64,000 nt of DNA, from contig NZ_JAPEMA010000001.1 of assembly GCF_026343185.1 (NCBI RefSeq), forward strand, positions 1,488,001 through 1,552,000, written 5' to 3'. The position numbers and the translations under genes were made by a program. This stretch comes from Streptomyces sp. NBC_00091. Its GTDB lineage: Bacteria; Actinomycetota; Actinomycetes; Streptomycetales; Streptomycetaceae. How positions within the stretch are numbered: the stretch's first letter is position 1; each line of letters starts with the position of its first letter. This document shows positions 8,420-15,207 of this stretch, in pieces. The notes below the pieces were generated by a model. It made no database searches, was not told the DNA's origin, and saw only the letters and a program-made list of their open reading frames with translations.

Positions 8420-8697
8420 GCAGCACCCGCACCCGCGTCCGCAGAGTCCGGATCGATCAGCTCGCGCTCCGACACGTTGATGTGGGCCAGGGCATTCTCG
8501 TACGCCTTGAGCAGCCGCCGGGCGTTCGCCGGAGAGCGCAGCAGGTACGAGCCCTCGCGCAGCGCCGCGTAGTCCTCGGCCGAGACGAGCACGGCGTTGC
8601 CGTGCTTCGAGACGATCTCGATGGCCTCGTGGTTCTCGTTGACCTTCTTGATCAGCGGAAAGAGTTCCTTGCGGGCTTCGCTCGCGGTTATGGACAT
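8416..8697 (-). CDS. yefM: YefM-family antitoxin
   Basis: The protein has 93 aa and starts [28 protein letters not shown], with a [13 protein letters not shown] dimerisation strand and an acidic, alanine-rich tail. It neutralises YoeB and binds its own promoter. An interrupted palindrome at 8717-8740, immediately upstream, is the likely operator. Together with yoeB it forms an addiction module that would stabilise unit 0. Confidence 0.92.
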   Translation of the reverse strand: MSITASEARKELFPLIKKVNENHEAIEIVSKHGNAVLVSAEDYAALREGSYLLRSPANARRLLKAYENALAHINVSERELIDPDSADAGAGAA

Positions 8698-8716
8698 GAC
8701 CTGACCTCTTCCCTCA

Positions 8717-8740
8717 AGTGGTACCTAATAACGTACCACT
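8717..8740. promoter_or_regulatory. Operator-like palindrome upstream of yefM-yoeB
   Basis: AGTGGTAC (8717-8724), an 8-bp spacer and GTACCACT (8733-8740) form a perfect 8-bp inverted repeat whose arms contain GTAC. It lies 20 bp upstream of the yefM ATG. This is the position and symmetry expected for YefM/YoeB conditional autorepression. Confidence 0.7.
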
Positions 8741-8816
8741 CGTGACACCCTCCGGCCGGGCCGAACAGCTGATGAACGGTCAGACATCTCAGCGTCATCC
8801 CAGCACGGGAAACAAC

Positions 8817-8848
8817 AAGGGGCCGACTCCTGACGGAGTCGACCCCTT
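8817..8848. terminator. Terminator hairpin left of the core at 8901
   Basis: AAGGGGCCGACTCC, a TGAC loop and GGAGTCGACCCCTT pair over 14 bp with one mismatch. Read on the minus strand, it lies 53 bp beyond the FRFNV-stop formed at core 8901. It would have terminated ychF when this junction was the ychF end. A second perfect 9-bp stem (TGCCACGTC, AGC, GACGTGGCA) lies at 8863-8883. Confidence 0.75.
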
Positions 8849-8900
8849 CCGACCTGCATGTTTGCCACGTCAGCGACGTGGCACTCATTCATCCGCTCAG

Positions 8901-8914
8901 ACGTTGAAGCGGAA
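8901..8914. repeat. Attachment-core repeat (ychF 3'-end 14-mer), copy 1
   Basis: ACGTTGAAGCGGAA is followed by TGTCTG. On the minus strand it reads TTC CGC TTC AAC GTC TGA, that is FRFNV then a stop, the exact C-terminus of YchF. It is in the same orientation as the genuine ychF end at 36030. Confidence 0.8.
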
Positions 8915-9019
8915 TGTCTGCGGCCCGATCCTGACCGGCGGCGGAGCCGCACGCACCGCCCTGACCAGGCATTTCTCCGTTGGTGTGCGCTGGGTCCCGA
9001 CGGCTGTCTACGGGTGTCC

Positions 9020-9039
9020 TGCGGACTGTCTGCGGACTG
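9020..9039 (+). repeat. Paired TGCGGACTG 9-mers, left end of unit 1
   Basis: TGCGGACTG occurs at 9020 and 9031, 11 bp apart, preceded by TACGGGTGTCC. The arrangement is identical to that at 6940-6959. Confidence 0.65.
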
Positions 9040-9041
9040 GC

Positions 9042-9497
9042 CTACGGGGTCTCGACGGAGTCGAGGTGCCTGCGCAGCTCCGCGGCGATGTCTTCGTCGC
9101 CACCCTCGGCAGGCAGCGGCCACGGGTCCTGCTCGCCGTTCGCCACAGCGAGGCTGCTCGCGAACCAGACGAGGTGTGGTGCGGGCACGAAGGAGTCCCG
9201 AAGCCACCGCGCGAAGACCGCGGCTTCGTCTGCGGTCACGTCGGTCAGAGTGATGTAGGCATAGTCGGGCTTGGGCATCGACGCCGTCCCGTCGATCCAT
9301 ACGCCAGGCGCGAGCTCGATCTCGAAATCGAGGACAGGGACGCTGTGGATCCCCGAGATCCGATACTCCACGGCCGGCTCGGGAAACGCCTCCCTCAGAG
9401 CCCTCTCCAGAGACTCAGCCGTGGCGCGCCAAGCCCCGCCGTCGCCCTGGGGCGGGTAGAAGGCGAAATTGGTGCGGATGTTCCGTTCAGTGGGCAC
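9042..9497 (-). CDS. Putative immunity protein for the adjacent toxin
   Basis: The protein has 151 aa. GTG 9497 was chosen because AGAGGAAG lies 6 nt upstream; a longer frame to 9707 only overlaps the toxin gene. The protein is acidic and mixed alpha/beta, with FAFYPPQGDGGAW, PVLDFEIELAPGVWIDGTAS and YITLTDVTADEAAVFARWL. I do not recognise a named family. Placement 14 nt after the toxin stop, in the same direction, with small size and acidity, is the usual arrangement for immunity proteins of polymorphic toxins. That assignment is inference from context. Confidence 0.6.
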   Translation of the reverse strand: MPTERNIRTNFAFYPPQGDGGAWRATAESLERALREAFPEPAVEYRISGIHSVPVLDFEIELAPGVWIDGTASMPKPDYAYITLTDVTADEAAVFARWLRDSFVPAPHLVWFASSLAVANGEQDPWPLPAEGGDEDIAAELRRHLDSVETP

Positions 9498-9511
9498 GGG
9501 CTTCCTCTGTC

Positions 9512-11152
9512 TCACGGCACGTATCGCGTCGAGCCTGGCGTACCCGACATCGCCATCATGGACTGCCAGTAGGCAGCGTTGTCCTTGCCGTTCGTGACGA
9601 TCTCCAGTCCCCGTATCTCGCTGTTCGCGGGGTTCTCCATGGCCTGCTTGTATCGGACGAGCTCCTTCTCGTCTCCGGCGTACATGGAGTCGATGACGGG
9701 ATCCCAAGCGATCTTTCCCTGCGAGTCCACCTTGACCGGTTTGGTCAAAGTCTCTTCCAAGCGGTCAAGGGATCGGAAGCTCTTCTTCTTGCAGTCGGGA
9801 TCACGAACGTGCTTCGCCTCGACGAGGTATCCGTCAACGGGCCGTATGCCGTCCACCATCAGTCCACGGTTCTTCCCGGCCAGTGGCACCTCCCGTTCCG
9901 GATACCCGGAAGTGCGCAACTGGTAGGCGTTGTCCGGGTCGCTCGGGCCTCCGCCGCCGGCGAAGCCGCCAGGCGTGAGCGAGTTCATCCACATACGGAA
10001 TTGCTGCTGCTCTGGGGTGGTGAGCAGCTTGGTAGTGCCAGGAACCGGGGCAATGGGATCAGCGAACGGGATGCCGGGATCGACAGAGTTGACCATCGGC
10101 AGGAGCGCAGGAGTCCCCGCGTACGAGGCGAGCCTGATCGGCAAGGGAACGGGCAGGCGGATGAGCGGAGGCAGGAACGGCACCCCAGGGAGCCCGGGTG
10201 TCGCAGGACCTTCTGCATCGGGGAGCGTGACTCGGGCTGCGGAAGAGTCGAGCGCGTGGGCGACGTCTCCCAGGTCGTGTATCCAGGAGTCGGCGAGAAC
10301 GGCATCGCGCAGCCCGCCGTCGTAGCCGTTGCCTCCGAACATGGGCGTGTCCCAGGGCATGTCCACTTCGAAGAGGTCGTTCTTGTGGTCCCGGATCTTC
10401 GCCTTGGCGGCCTCCACGTGATCGGCGTACCGAGCACATGCCTTCGCGAGCTGAGAGCAGGCGGCCACCAGGTTCGTCACCAACGGCTCGTCCTGCTGCG
10501 CCTTTGCTGGAGGGCAGGTAAGACCCACACAGTGCTTGAAGTGCGACTGGAAGGCATCTGCTGCCTCTCCCGAGTGCGCTTTGCTTGCGGTCGAGGCGTA
10601 GGTCTGGGCATCCTCCAGGAACCGCTGCAAGAGGGAACCAGCCTGCTGCCAGGACCTGGCGACGTCGCGGATCTTCTCCGGTGAACCACGGAACCTATCG
10701 CTACGTCCTCCCGGCGCGTACTGGTCGTACCAAGCGGTTTCGCCCACCACTCCGGGGAGCTCCCGCCCGAGGCCGAGGTAGCTCTCCGTGCAGTCGGCGC
10801 CCGGGTCACCCATGCCCACGGTCAGGTCGACCTGTTTCCCCAGGAACGCCGACGCCGTGCGGCTCTCTTGAGCCATGAATTCACGGGCATTGCGCATCAG
10901 ACCACGGCTCGTGGCCCCGAGGATGTACGAGCTGAAGCCCATCTTGTCCAGAGTCGTGGACGCCGCCGACGCGTAGACCTTGGCAAACGATCGGCCTGCG
11001 TCGTCATCGCCGGCCATCCCTTGCTGCCGCACCAGCTCATGCCCCAGCGCGATGGCGGTGTCCCGAGCCCCACGCATCGTCTCGATCAACCCCATGGAAC
11101 CGCGGATCATGCCCTCCGCGATGAACTCCAAGTCAGGCGCAAGTCCACTCAC
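9512..11152 (-). CDS. Large secreted-type toxin with C-terminal restriction-endonuclease-fold toxin domain
   Basis: The protein has 546 aa. The first ~270 residues are helical and WXG/LXG-like, with no signal peptide, as in proteins delivered by type VII secretion. A proline-rich linker (about 300-380, LPGVPFLPPLIRLPVPLPIRL) follows. The last ~140 residues hold D-GYL-VEAK (Glu and Lys near 445 and 447) and a Lys-rich strand, matching the Tox-REase-2 type nuclease toxins seen in Streptomyces. It would be a DNase used against competitors. GTG 11152 is preferred over 11167 because GGGGAGGGG precedes it. The downstream gene is its likely immunity partner. Confidence 0.72.
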   Translation of the reverse strand: MSGLAPDLEFIAEGMIRGSMGLIETMRGARDTAIALGHELVRQQGMAGDDDAGRSFAKVYASAASTTLDKMGFSSYILGATSRGLMRNAREFMAQESRTASAFLGKQVDLTVGMGDPGADCTESYLGLGRELPGVVGETAWYDQYAPGGRSDRFRGSPEKIRDVARSWQQAGSLLQRFLEDAQTYASTASKAHSGEAADAFQSHFKHCVGLTCPPAKAQQDEPLVTNLVAACSQLAKACARYADHVEAAKAKIRDHKNDLFEVDMPWDTPMFGGNGYDGGLRDAVLADSWIHDLGDVAHALDSSAARVTLPDAEGPATPGLPGVPFLPPLIRLPVPLPIRLASYAGTPALLPMVNSVDPGIPFADPIAPVPGTTKLLTTPEQQQFRMWMNSLTPGGFAGGGGPSDPDNAYQLRTSGYPEREVPLAGKNRGLMVDGIRPVDGYLVEAKHVRDPDCKKKSFRSLDRLEETLTKPVKVDSQGKIAWDPVIDSMYAGDEKELVRYKQAMENPANSEIRGLEIVTNGKDNAAYWQSMMAMSGTPGSTRYVP

Positions 11153-11277
11153 GACGCCCCTCCCCACTGCAGACGTGAACGATCAAGCTAACGCACGGAT
11201 ATAGAGACATCTGCGCGAGATTGCGCCTACAGTTCGAAGAACTCAGCAGCGTGCTACCCCTCCAGGTCGACCCGTTC

Positions 11278-11296
11278 TGCGGACTGTTGCGGACAG
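11278..11296 (+). repeat. Paired TGCGGAC motifs, right end of unit 1
   Basis: TGCGGACTG (11278) and TGCGGACAG (11288) are followed by CAG-GTCAGGCCGCCTATGGG. The same succession (TGCGGACTC, TGCGGACAG, GCAGGTCAGACGGCC) stands at 35952-36010, beside the intact integrase. Confidence 0.65.
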
Positions 11297-11352
11297 CAGA
11301 ACGGCCCGACCCGCGTTCTCGCAGGTCAGGCCGCCTATGGGTTTGCGATCAC

Positions 11353-11366
11353 ACGTTGAAGCGGAA
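11353..11366. repeat. Attachment-core repeat (ychF 3'-end 14-mer), copy 2
   Basis: ACGTTGAAGCGGAA is followed by C. Minus-strand reading is TTC CGC TTC AAC GTG TGA, again FRFNV-stop, with GTG instead of GTC for Val. It separates unit 1 (TGCGGAC-type end to the left) from unit 2 (ATCCAGCAC-type end to the right). Confidence 0.8.
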
Positions 11367-11415
11367 CGTTCAGCACAGCGCTCCCACCTGCGAAAACGCG
11401 GGTTCCGAGGTGCCC

Positions 11416-11464
11416 ATCCAGCACCAATCCAGCACGGTGCGAGTTCATCCAGCACATCCAGCAC
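11416..11464 (+). repeat. Four ATCCAGCAC direct repeats (candidate arm-type integrase sites), left end of unit 2
   Basis: Copies lie at 11416, 11427, 11447 and 11456, between the core at 11353 and the integrase stop at 11467. Matching copies lie at the other end of the unit. Confidence 0.7.
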
Positions 11465-11466
11465 CG

Positions 11467-11930
11467 TCAGGCTGCGGTGTCGTAGCCGGAGGACTCCTGA
11501 GGGGCCTCCGGGCGCATGGCCTTCTGCATGATGTCACGGCAGCGGTCCCATGCCTCCGGGACCAGGTGGCCGTAGATGTCGACGGTGGTCTTGATCGACT
11601 TGTGACCGAGCCAGCGCGAGACCTCGTGGATCGGCACGCCGTTCGCGAGGGCGGTCGAGGCGAAGAAGTGCCGAAGGCTGTGTGGGGTGTACTTCGGGCT
11701 GCCGTCCGGATTGACGAGGCCAGCCGCCTTGAGCGCCTTCCGCCAGTGATACCCGTACGTCGAGGCCGTGGGCATGATGCCCTTGCCCCGCTCGCGGGGG
11801 GCGAAGAAGACCTCGACGACCTTCTTCTTGCCGTCCCTGGTCTCGAACCCCAGAGGGATCGGGGCCCACGCTGCGGCGTGCTCGTCGATCTCCTCCCCGA
11901 TGAAGAGGAAGAGTTTGACTAGCGAAACGC
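11467..11930 (-). pseudogene. Tyrosine integrase, C-terminal fragment
   Basis: The frame from about 11930 down to the stop at 11467 reads GKKKVVEVFFAPRERGKG and then, from 11775, YGYHWRKALKAAGL, TPHSLRHFFASTALANG, VSRWLGHKSIKTTVDIYGHL. The HxxR (HSLRH), the HK-type Gly-His (LGHKS) and the catalytic Tyr (DIYGHL) are present. The N-terminal arm and SAM-like domains and the first catalytic Arg are absent, and no start or ribosome site exists at the break. It is a 5'-truncated integrase belonging to unit 2. Confidence 0.82.
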
Positions 11931-12022
11931 TTGGTCGCTGCGTTGCGGCGGTCGAGCGTCCGGCCGGGGTGGTGCCCGGCTGCTGACGATGCCAGCCGCA
12001 TTGCGTACGAAGTCGAGGTCAC

Positions 12023-12226
12023 ATGAGCGCCCAGGTCGTTGCTCCGAGCGACGCGAAGTTCAACCTGATGCTGGTGATCGGGCAGCCCTACAGGGGAGTG
12101 CCCGGAGCCACACAGACCACCTACGTGCAGGAATACCTGTCCGAGGAGCCGGACGACGTCGAGCTGTTCGTTCCCGAGGGCTGGGAGCTCCTCGAAGACG
12201 AGTCCGAAGAGTCTCAACGGCTGTGA
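12023..12226 (+). CDS. Small hypothetical protein (67 aa)
   Basis: ATG 12023 is preceded by GAGGTC. The protein reads MSAQVVAPSDAKFNLMLVIGQP and ends in a strongly acidic tail (WELLEDESEESQ). No family is recognised. It lies just upstream of where the integrase N-terminus should be, on the opposite strand, and has normal Streptomyces codon bias. It may be a real small protein or a fragment. Confidence 0.4.
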   Translation: MSAQVVAPSDAKFNLMLVIGQPYRGVPGATQTTYVQEYLSEEPDDVELFVPEGWELLEDESEESQRL

Positions 12227-12330
12227 GTACGTTGACGGATACGCGGGCCTAGAGACCGAGGCTGCGGCATAGCCTTCCGGCCTTGCCGATCACGGGATCG
12301 ACGAGGCCGGTCGTTCGCTGTACAGCGGGA

Positions 12331-12519
12331 CTAGAAAGGGTCCGCGACCTTGCTGTGCTCGACGAATGAGGACCAGGCGGAGGGGGCCACCGTCATGGTG
12401 CCGCGATGCCGGCACTTGCTGTCGCGCACCATGACGCCTTCGGGCGCATCGTCTGCGACCTCGACACAGGTCTCCGTGCCGGTGTACGAACTCGTCCGCC
12501 AGTTGGGTGCTACAGGCAT
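12331..12519 (-). CDS. DUF397 domain protein
   Basis: The protein has 62 aa. It shows WRTSSYTGTETCVEVADDAPEGVMVRDSKCRHRGTM and then WSSFVEHSK, the standard DUF397 pattern of Trp-(R/K)-(S/T)-S-Y-S, Cys-Val-Glu-Val and V-R-D-S-K. In Streptomyces DUF397 proteins nearly always follow an XRE/DUF5753 regulator, as here (gap 10 nt). The pair behaves like a BldB/WhiJ or Scr1/Scr2-type regulatory module. Confidence 0.92.
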   Translation of the reverse strand: MPVAPNWRTSSYTGTETCVEVADDAPEGVMVRDSKCRHRGTMTVAPSAWSSFVEHSKVADPF

Positions 12520-12529
12520 GGCTTTCCTC

Positions 12530-13372
12530 TCAGTGATTGAAGTGGGCGTGGGCCGACGCGATCAGCGCCCTGGCAGGGTCGCCGTAGACGGCCGACTGCT
12601 TCAGCAAGGCAAAGGCCCGCGTGTAGAGCTCGATCTCCCGGGGCTGAGTCACTGACATCTCGGCAGACCACGTCTCAACGAGGACGAGCTTGTCGTCGAA
12701 CATCGAGAATGAGTGGCCCAGCCAAATCTTCGTCGGCGCTGACTTGGGCACGATGCCCAGGCTCACCCGCGCCAGCCCCATCAGTGCCGTCAAGCGGTCG
12801 AGCTGCGACTGCATCACCCGCGGTCCGCCGACATTGGAGTAGAGCGCTTGCTCCCCAAGCAGGACGTTGTAGATCCGATTCCCCTCGTAGAGGTACCGCT
12901 GCCTCTCCAGCCTCTTGGCCACTGCGGCTTCCGAGTCGTCAGGGATCTCATACATGCTGACGGATTGCTCGAAGATCGCCTTGGCGTAGTCAGCCGTCTG
13001 GAAGGTTCCCCAAATGAGGTTGGGATGCCAGATGCGGAACGCGTTGGTCTTGGCGTAGACGGGTAGCGACTGCTTCTGCCGCTTCTCAATCCCGGTGCTG
13101 AGCTGCCGGCGCCAGTCGAGCCACAGCTCATCGATGTGCCGGACGAGGGCAATGAGGTCGTCGACGTGCTCCTGGCAGCCGGTGACGCGGCACCACGCTC
13201 GGATGTCGTCCTCGCTCGCGTTCTGCTTGCCATTTTCGAGTCGCGAGACCTTCGACTCCTGCCAACGGAGGGCAGCCGCGAGCGCCCGGCCGCTGCTGAA
13301 CCCCGCATCCTTACGGAATCCGCGCAACCGGGCGCCCAGCGCCTCGCGAGTTTCTTGTGCCTGCTTGCTCAC
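12530..13372 (-). CDS. XRE-family regulator with DUF5753 (Scr1/WhiJ-like)
   Basis: The protein has 280 aa. The N-terminal helix-turn-helix (LRGFRKDAGFSSGRALAAAL, WQESKVSRLENGKQ) is followed by the DUF5753 sensor-like region (about 100-275), with IWHPNLIWGTFQTADYAKAIF, RQRYLYEG and SFSMFDDKLVLVETW. GTG 13372 lies 7 nt after the stop of the upstream gene; a GTG at 13411 is an alternative that would overlap it. WhiJ-like proteins repress development or specialised genes with a small DUF397 partner, which is the next gene. Confidence 0.88.
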   Translation of the reverse strand: MSKQAQETREALGARLRGFRKDAGFSSGRALAAALRWQESKVSRLENGKQNASEDDIRAWCRVTGCQEHVDDLIALVRHIDELWLDWRRQLSTGIEKRQKQSLPVYAKTNAFRIWHPNLIWGTFQTADYAKAIFEQSVSMYEIPDDSEAAVAKRLERQRYLYEGNRIYNVLLGEQALYSNVGGPRVMQSQLDRLTALMGLARVSLGIVPKSAPTKIWLGHSFSMFDDKLVLVETWSAEMSVTQPREIELYTRAFALLKQSAVYGDPARALIASAHAHFNH

Positions 13373-13379
13373 GGGTCGG

Positions 13380-13904
13380 TCAGGGCTTGTACTCGGCGTG
13401 GGGGATGGCACTAGCCCAGAGGAGATCGCGAACTCGGATGCACTCCTCCACGGCGTCCACGTCCTCGATCAGTTCCGAGCCCAGCACCCGGCCCTCGTGA
13501 TCGAAGTGGCCGACTGCCAGGAGCCGATCATCGAACAGCCACCAGTCATTGCCGTCCATGGGCAGCCGGAGCCCGCTTGGAAGCAGATGCCGCGGAAGCC
13601 ACCTGATGTCTTCACCGGCTTGCTCGTTTCCGTCCGTGAGCGAGTGCTCCCACTGGATGTACGGACTGTGCGGCTGAGTCACCACTCGCACCCGGCGCAC
13701 AGTCCGACCGTCCGCCGTAACGCGCCGCATCTCCCGAGCCCAGGGCTCAAACCACTGGAGATCGTCGGGCTCGCCGCTCAGCCACCTGGTGAACGGTGAC
13801 GCCTCGTTCGGAACGGTGTAGTCATCTCGCAGTTCCAGGTGGAAGGCGTCATGCTCGAACGTCTCAAAGAGCCGGTTGCGCTCGGCGCTGGAGATCAGCT
13901 CCAC
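13380..13904 (-). CDS. DUF6879 family protein
   Basis: The protein has 174 aa. It reads FETFEHDAFHLELRDDY, then FTRWLSGEPDDL and WFEPWAREMRRVTADGRTVRRVRVV, with the C-terminal W-FDD-LLAVGHFD-GRV segment. This matches the DUF6879 proteins found beside XRE/DUF397 pairs in Streptomyces. The function is unknown; the setting suggests a protein-level partner or sensor of the regulator. The gene overlaps its upstream neighbour by 41 nt and leads into the XRE gene, so all four genes (14283 to 12331) probably share a transcript. Confidence 0.82.
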   Translation of the reverse strand: MELISSAERNRLFETFEHDAFHLELRDDYTVPNEASPFTRWLSGEPDDLQWFEPWAREMRRVTADGRTVRRVRVVTQPHSPYIQWEHSLTDGNEQAGEDIRWLPRHLLPSGLRLPMDGNDWWLFDDRLLAVGHFDHEGRVLGSELIEDVDAVEECIRVRDLLWASAIPHAEYKP

Positions 13905-14283
13905 GCGGTTCCTCCAGTAGGGCGATGATCGCGGCCCTGGGGACCTCGACCACGGTCTCGTAGTCCGGAATCGACATCTGCTCCAGAGCCTCCGGGTCGG
14001 TCACCTCCAGGCCCTGGACGATGAACGTGCCTTCCGGCGTCAGCACCATGAGCGGGTCCTCAAGGCGCTTGATCTCTCCGGCAGGCAGTCCGTCCTTCGT
14101 CAGGTGCTCGAACAGCTCCGTCGGGACCTCCACGGCGGTCTGCCCCTCGGGGATGTCGAGCTGCATGAGCAGCTCGTTGGCGAAGATCCTCCAGCCCTGC
14201 ACGAGGTAGGTGTCCCGGTCGGTTGCGTACAGGGTGGGGCAGTCTCCGTTCGCGGAGTTCTTACCAAGGAACCGTAGCTTCAT
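13864..14283 (-). CDS. Hypothetical protein, head of the XRE/DUF397 operon
   Basis: The protein has 139 aa from ATG 14283 (GGGGAAC site upstream). Two similar halves are visible: TYLVQGWRIFANELLMQLDIPEGQTAVEVPTEL and TFIVQGLEVTDPEALEQMSIPDYETVVEVPRAA. The protein is therefore an internal duplication of a ~50-residue unit ending in (A/V)VEVP. No named family is recognised. It is followed by the DUF6879 gene with overlap. Confidence 0.65.
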   Translation of the reverse strand: MKLRFLGKNSANGDCPTLYATDRDTYLVQGWRIFANELLMQLDIPEGQTAVEVPTELFEHLTKDGLPAGEIKRLEDPLMVLTPEGTFIVQGLEVTDPEALEQMSIPDYETVVEVPRAAIIALLEEPRGADLQRRAQPAL

Positions 14284-14457
14284 GGTCGTTCCCCTGTCTT
14301 CTGCCTTGCGCCGGATTGCGCGACACATCGATGGTCGATCCGCTGTTCGCCCCCGTCAATCGAGCTGCTGCAAACTCGCGCAATCTGTTTGGGAGTTGGC
14401 CCGCGCTCGCCCTACGTTCGTGTTGGCATCCACGCGACGCAGATCAAGGGGACCGCT

Positions 14458-14754
14458 ATGAGCAACAAGATCACGGCACAGACTGAGCAGCTCGGCAGAA
14501 CTCCGCGCATCACGGCCGGACTCATCGCGCAGAACGCGGTGCCCGACGTCCAGGAAGCCCTCAAGCTCATGGGGGTCGCCGGGGCGGCTTACGCGGCGGG
14601 TGTGAACGAGCTGGACGACGGCGGATTCGACGGCTTGGTCCACATCTCGCTCAGCTCCGCCGACGCCTACGACTTCGCCCGCTGGATCGTGGCGCGGGCC
14701 CCCGCCACGAGCGCGCTCGAAGTCCCCCGGCCGGAGGGGCGGCGCATCGCATGA
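14458..14754 (+). CDS. Hypothetical protein, first gene of the unit 2 cargo operon
   Basis: The protein has 98 aa. ATG 14458 follows AAGGGGACC. It reads MSNKITAQTEQLGRTP, then LKLMGVAGAAYAAGVNELDDGGFDGLVHISLSSADAYDFARWIVARA. It looks like a small alpha/beta protein and I do not recognise it. Its stop overlaps the next start (ATGA), so it opens a tightly packed rightward operon of at least seven genes through the MazG-like gene. Confidence 0.62.
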   Translation: MSNKITAQTEQLGRTPRITAGLIAQNAVPDVQEALKLMGVAGAAYAAGVNELDDGGFDGLVHISLSSADAYDFARWIVARAPATSALEVPRPEGRRIA

Positions 14755-14993
14755 GTCGCCCGCTCGGAACGTCTGAGGAGTTCCTGCTCCCTCACGAGGT
14801 CAAGCTCGGTGACCTCTTTCAGTTCGATGCTGCCTGGTACCCGGTCAAGGACATGGCGTCGGGACTGGGTGGAAGCCGCATCCTGCACTTCGACGCGCGC
14901 AGCCCCTACGTCATGACGCAGGCCGAGATCGTTGCCCGTCCGATCAGCTACGCCGATGAGCCGGGCCGCTTCGGAAGTCTGCTCAGCCCCTGA
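14751..14993 (+). CDS. Hypothetical protein (80 aa), cargo operon
   Basis: It starts at an ATG overlapping the previous stop by 4 nt. It reads MSRPLGTSEEFLLPHEVKLGD, then LFQFDAAWYPVKDMASGLGGSRILHF, and ends in a short acidic stretch. The predicted fold is a small beta-barrel-like domain, by hydrophobic periodicity only. No family is recognised. Confidence 0.62.
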   Translation: MSRPLGTSEEFLLPHEVKLGDLFQFDAAWYPVKDMASGLGGSRILHFDARSPYVMTQAEIVARPISYADEPGRFGSLLSP

Positions 14994-15006
14994 TGGGAGA
15001 CGCACA

Positions 15007-15207
15007 GTGAAGGGCCTGCATGCCAGGGCAGAGCCGATCCGGTTACCCGGCCTAGGGATGGTAGTTGGGGCTCTCAGTCTGTGGCTGACGCCGTCGCTCA
15101 CTCTGCTCGCTGTCCAGGCCACGGGCGCAGCCCCTCCTCGCCTAGAGCTGGCCATCAGCACGCCAGACGTTCAACCAGTCGATTGGAACGGAGGAGCGAA
15201 TGTCTGA
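15007..15207 (+). CDS. Small single-pass membrane protein, cargo operon
   Basis: GTG 15007 is preceded by GGGAGACGC. The 66-aa product has one hydrophobic stretch (LGMVVGALSLWLTPSLTLLAV, residues ~16-36) and a polar tail. Its stop overlaps the next ATG by 8 nt. The tight packing argues that it is translated, although it is too short for confident recognition. Confidence 0.45.
   Translation: MKGLHARAEPIRLPGLGMVVGALSLWLTPSLTLLAVQATGAAPPRLELAISTPDVQPVDWNGGANV

Larger units (their letters stand above)
6914..8900. mobile_element. Unit 0 of the accretion (left end to core at 8901), decayed
   Basis: The left end (TCCCGACGGTCGTTTACGGG then two TGCGGACTG 9-mers) matches the left ends of the units starting at 8901 and 19397. 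The right end, just before the core at 8901, resembles the right end of unit 2 instead. It has the CAGCACGG motif, a terminator hairpin and the GACCTGCATGTTTGCCA segment. This suggests a recombinant or deletion derivative. It contains the CPCC gene, a HEAT-like fragment and YefM/YoeB, with no integrase. Confidence 0.55.
8817..9039. repeat. Long junction repeat, copy A (similar to 19314-19535)
   Basis: The two blocks share the same order: terminator hairpin, GACCTGCATGTTTGCCA, the core TCAGACGTTGAAGCGGAATGTCTG, CCGATCCTGACC, a TTTC-TCGTTGG segment, CCCGACGG, TACGGGTGTCC and two TGCGGAC motifs. Similarity is high across about 220 bp with scattered changes. Copy A is the junction of unit 0 with unit 1. 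Confidence 0.8.
8901..11352. mobile_element. Unit 1 of the accretion: 2.45-kb core-to-core unit with toxin and immunity genes
   Basis: It is flanked by identical 14-bp cores. Its left end has the TGCGGACTG pair at 9020 and its right end has the related pair at 11278. The right end is followed by CAGGTCAGGCCGCCTATGGG, which resembles the right end of unit 3 at 35952-36014. The only genes are the toxin and its putative immunity protein. It has no integrase, so it is either a deletion derivative or mobilised in trans. Confidence 0.6.

Noticed and set aside
11416..11464. ATCCAGCAC repeats as a CRISPR-like array
   Set aside because: The units are only 9 bp, spacers vary from 0 to 11 bp, no cas gene is near, and the same motif sits at the other end of the unit as expected for integrase arm sites.
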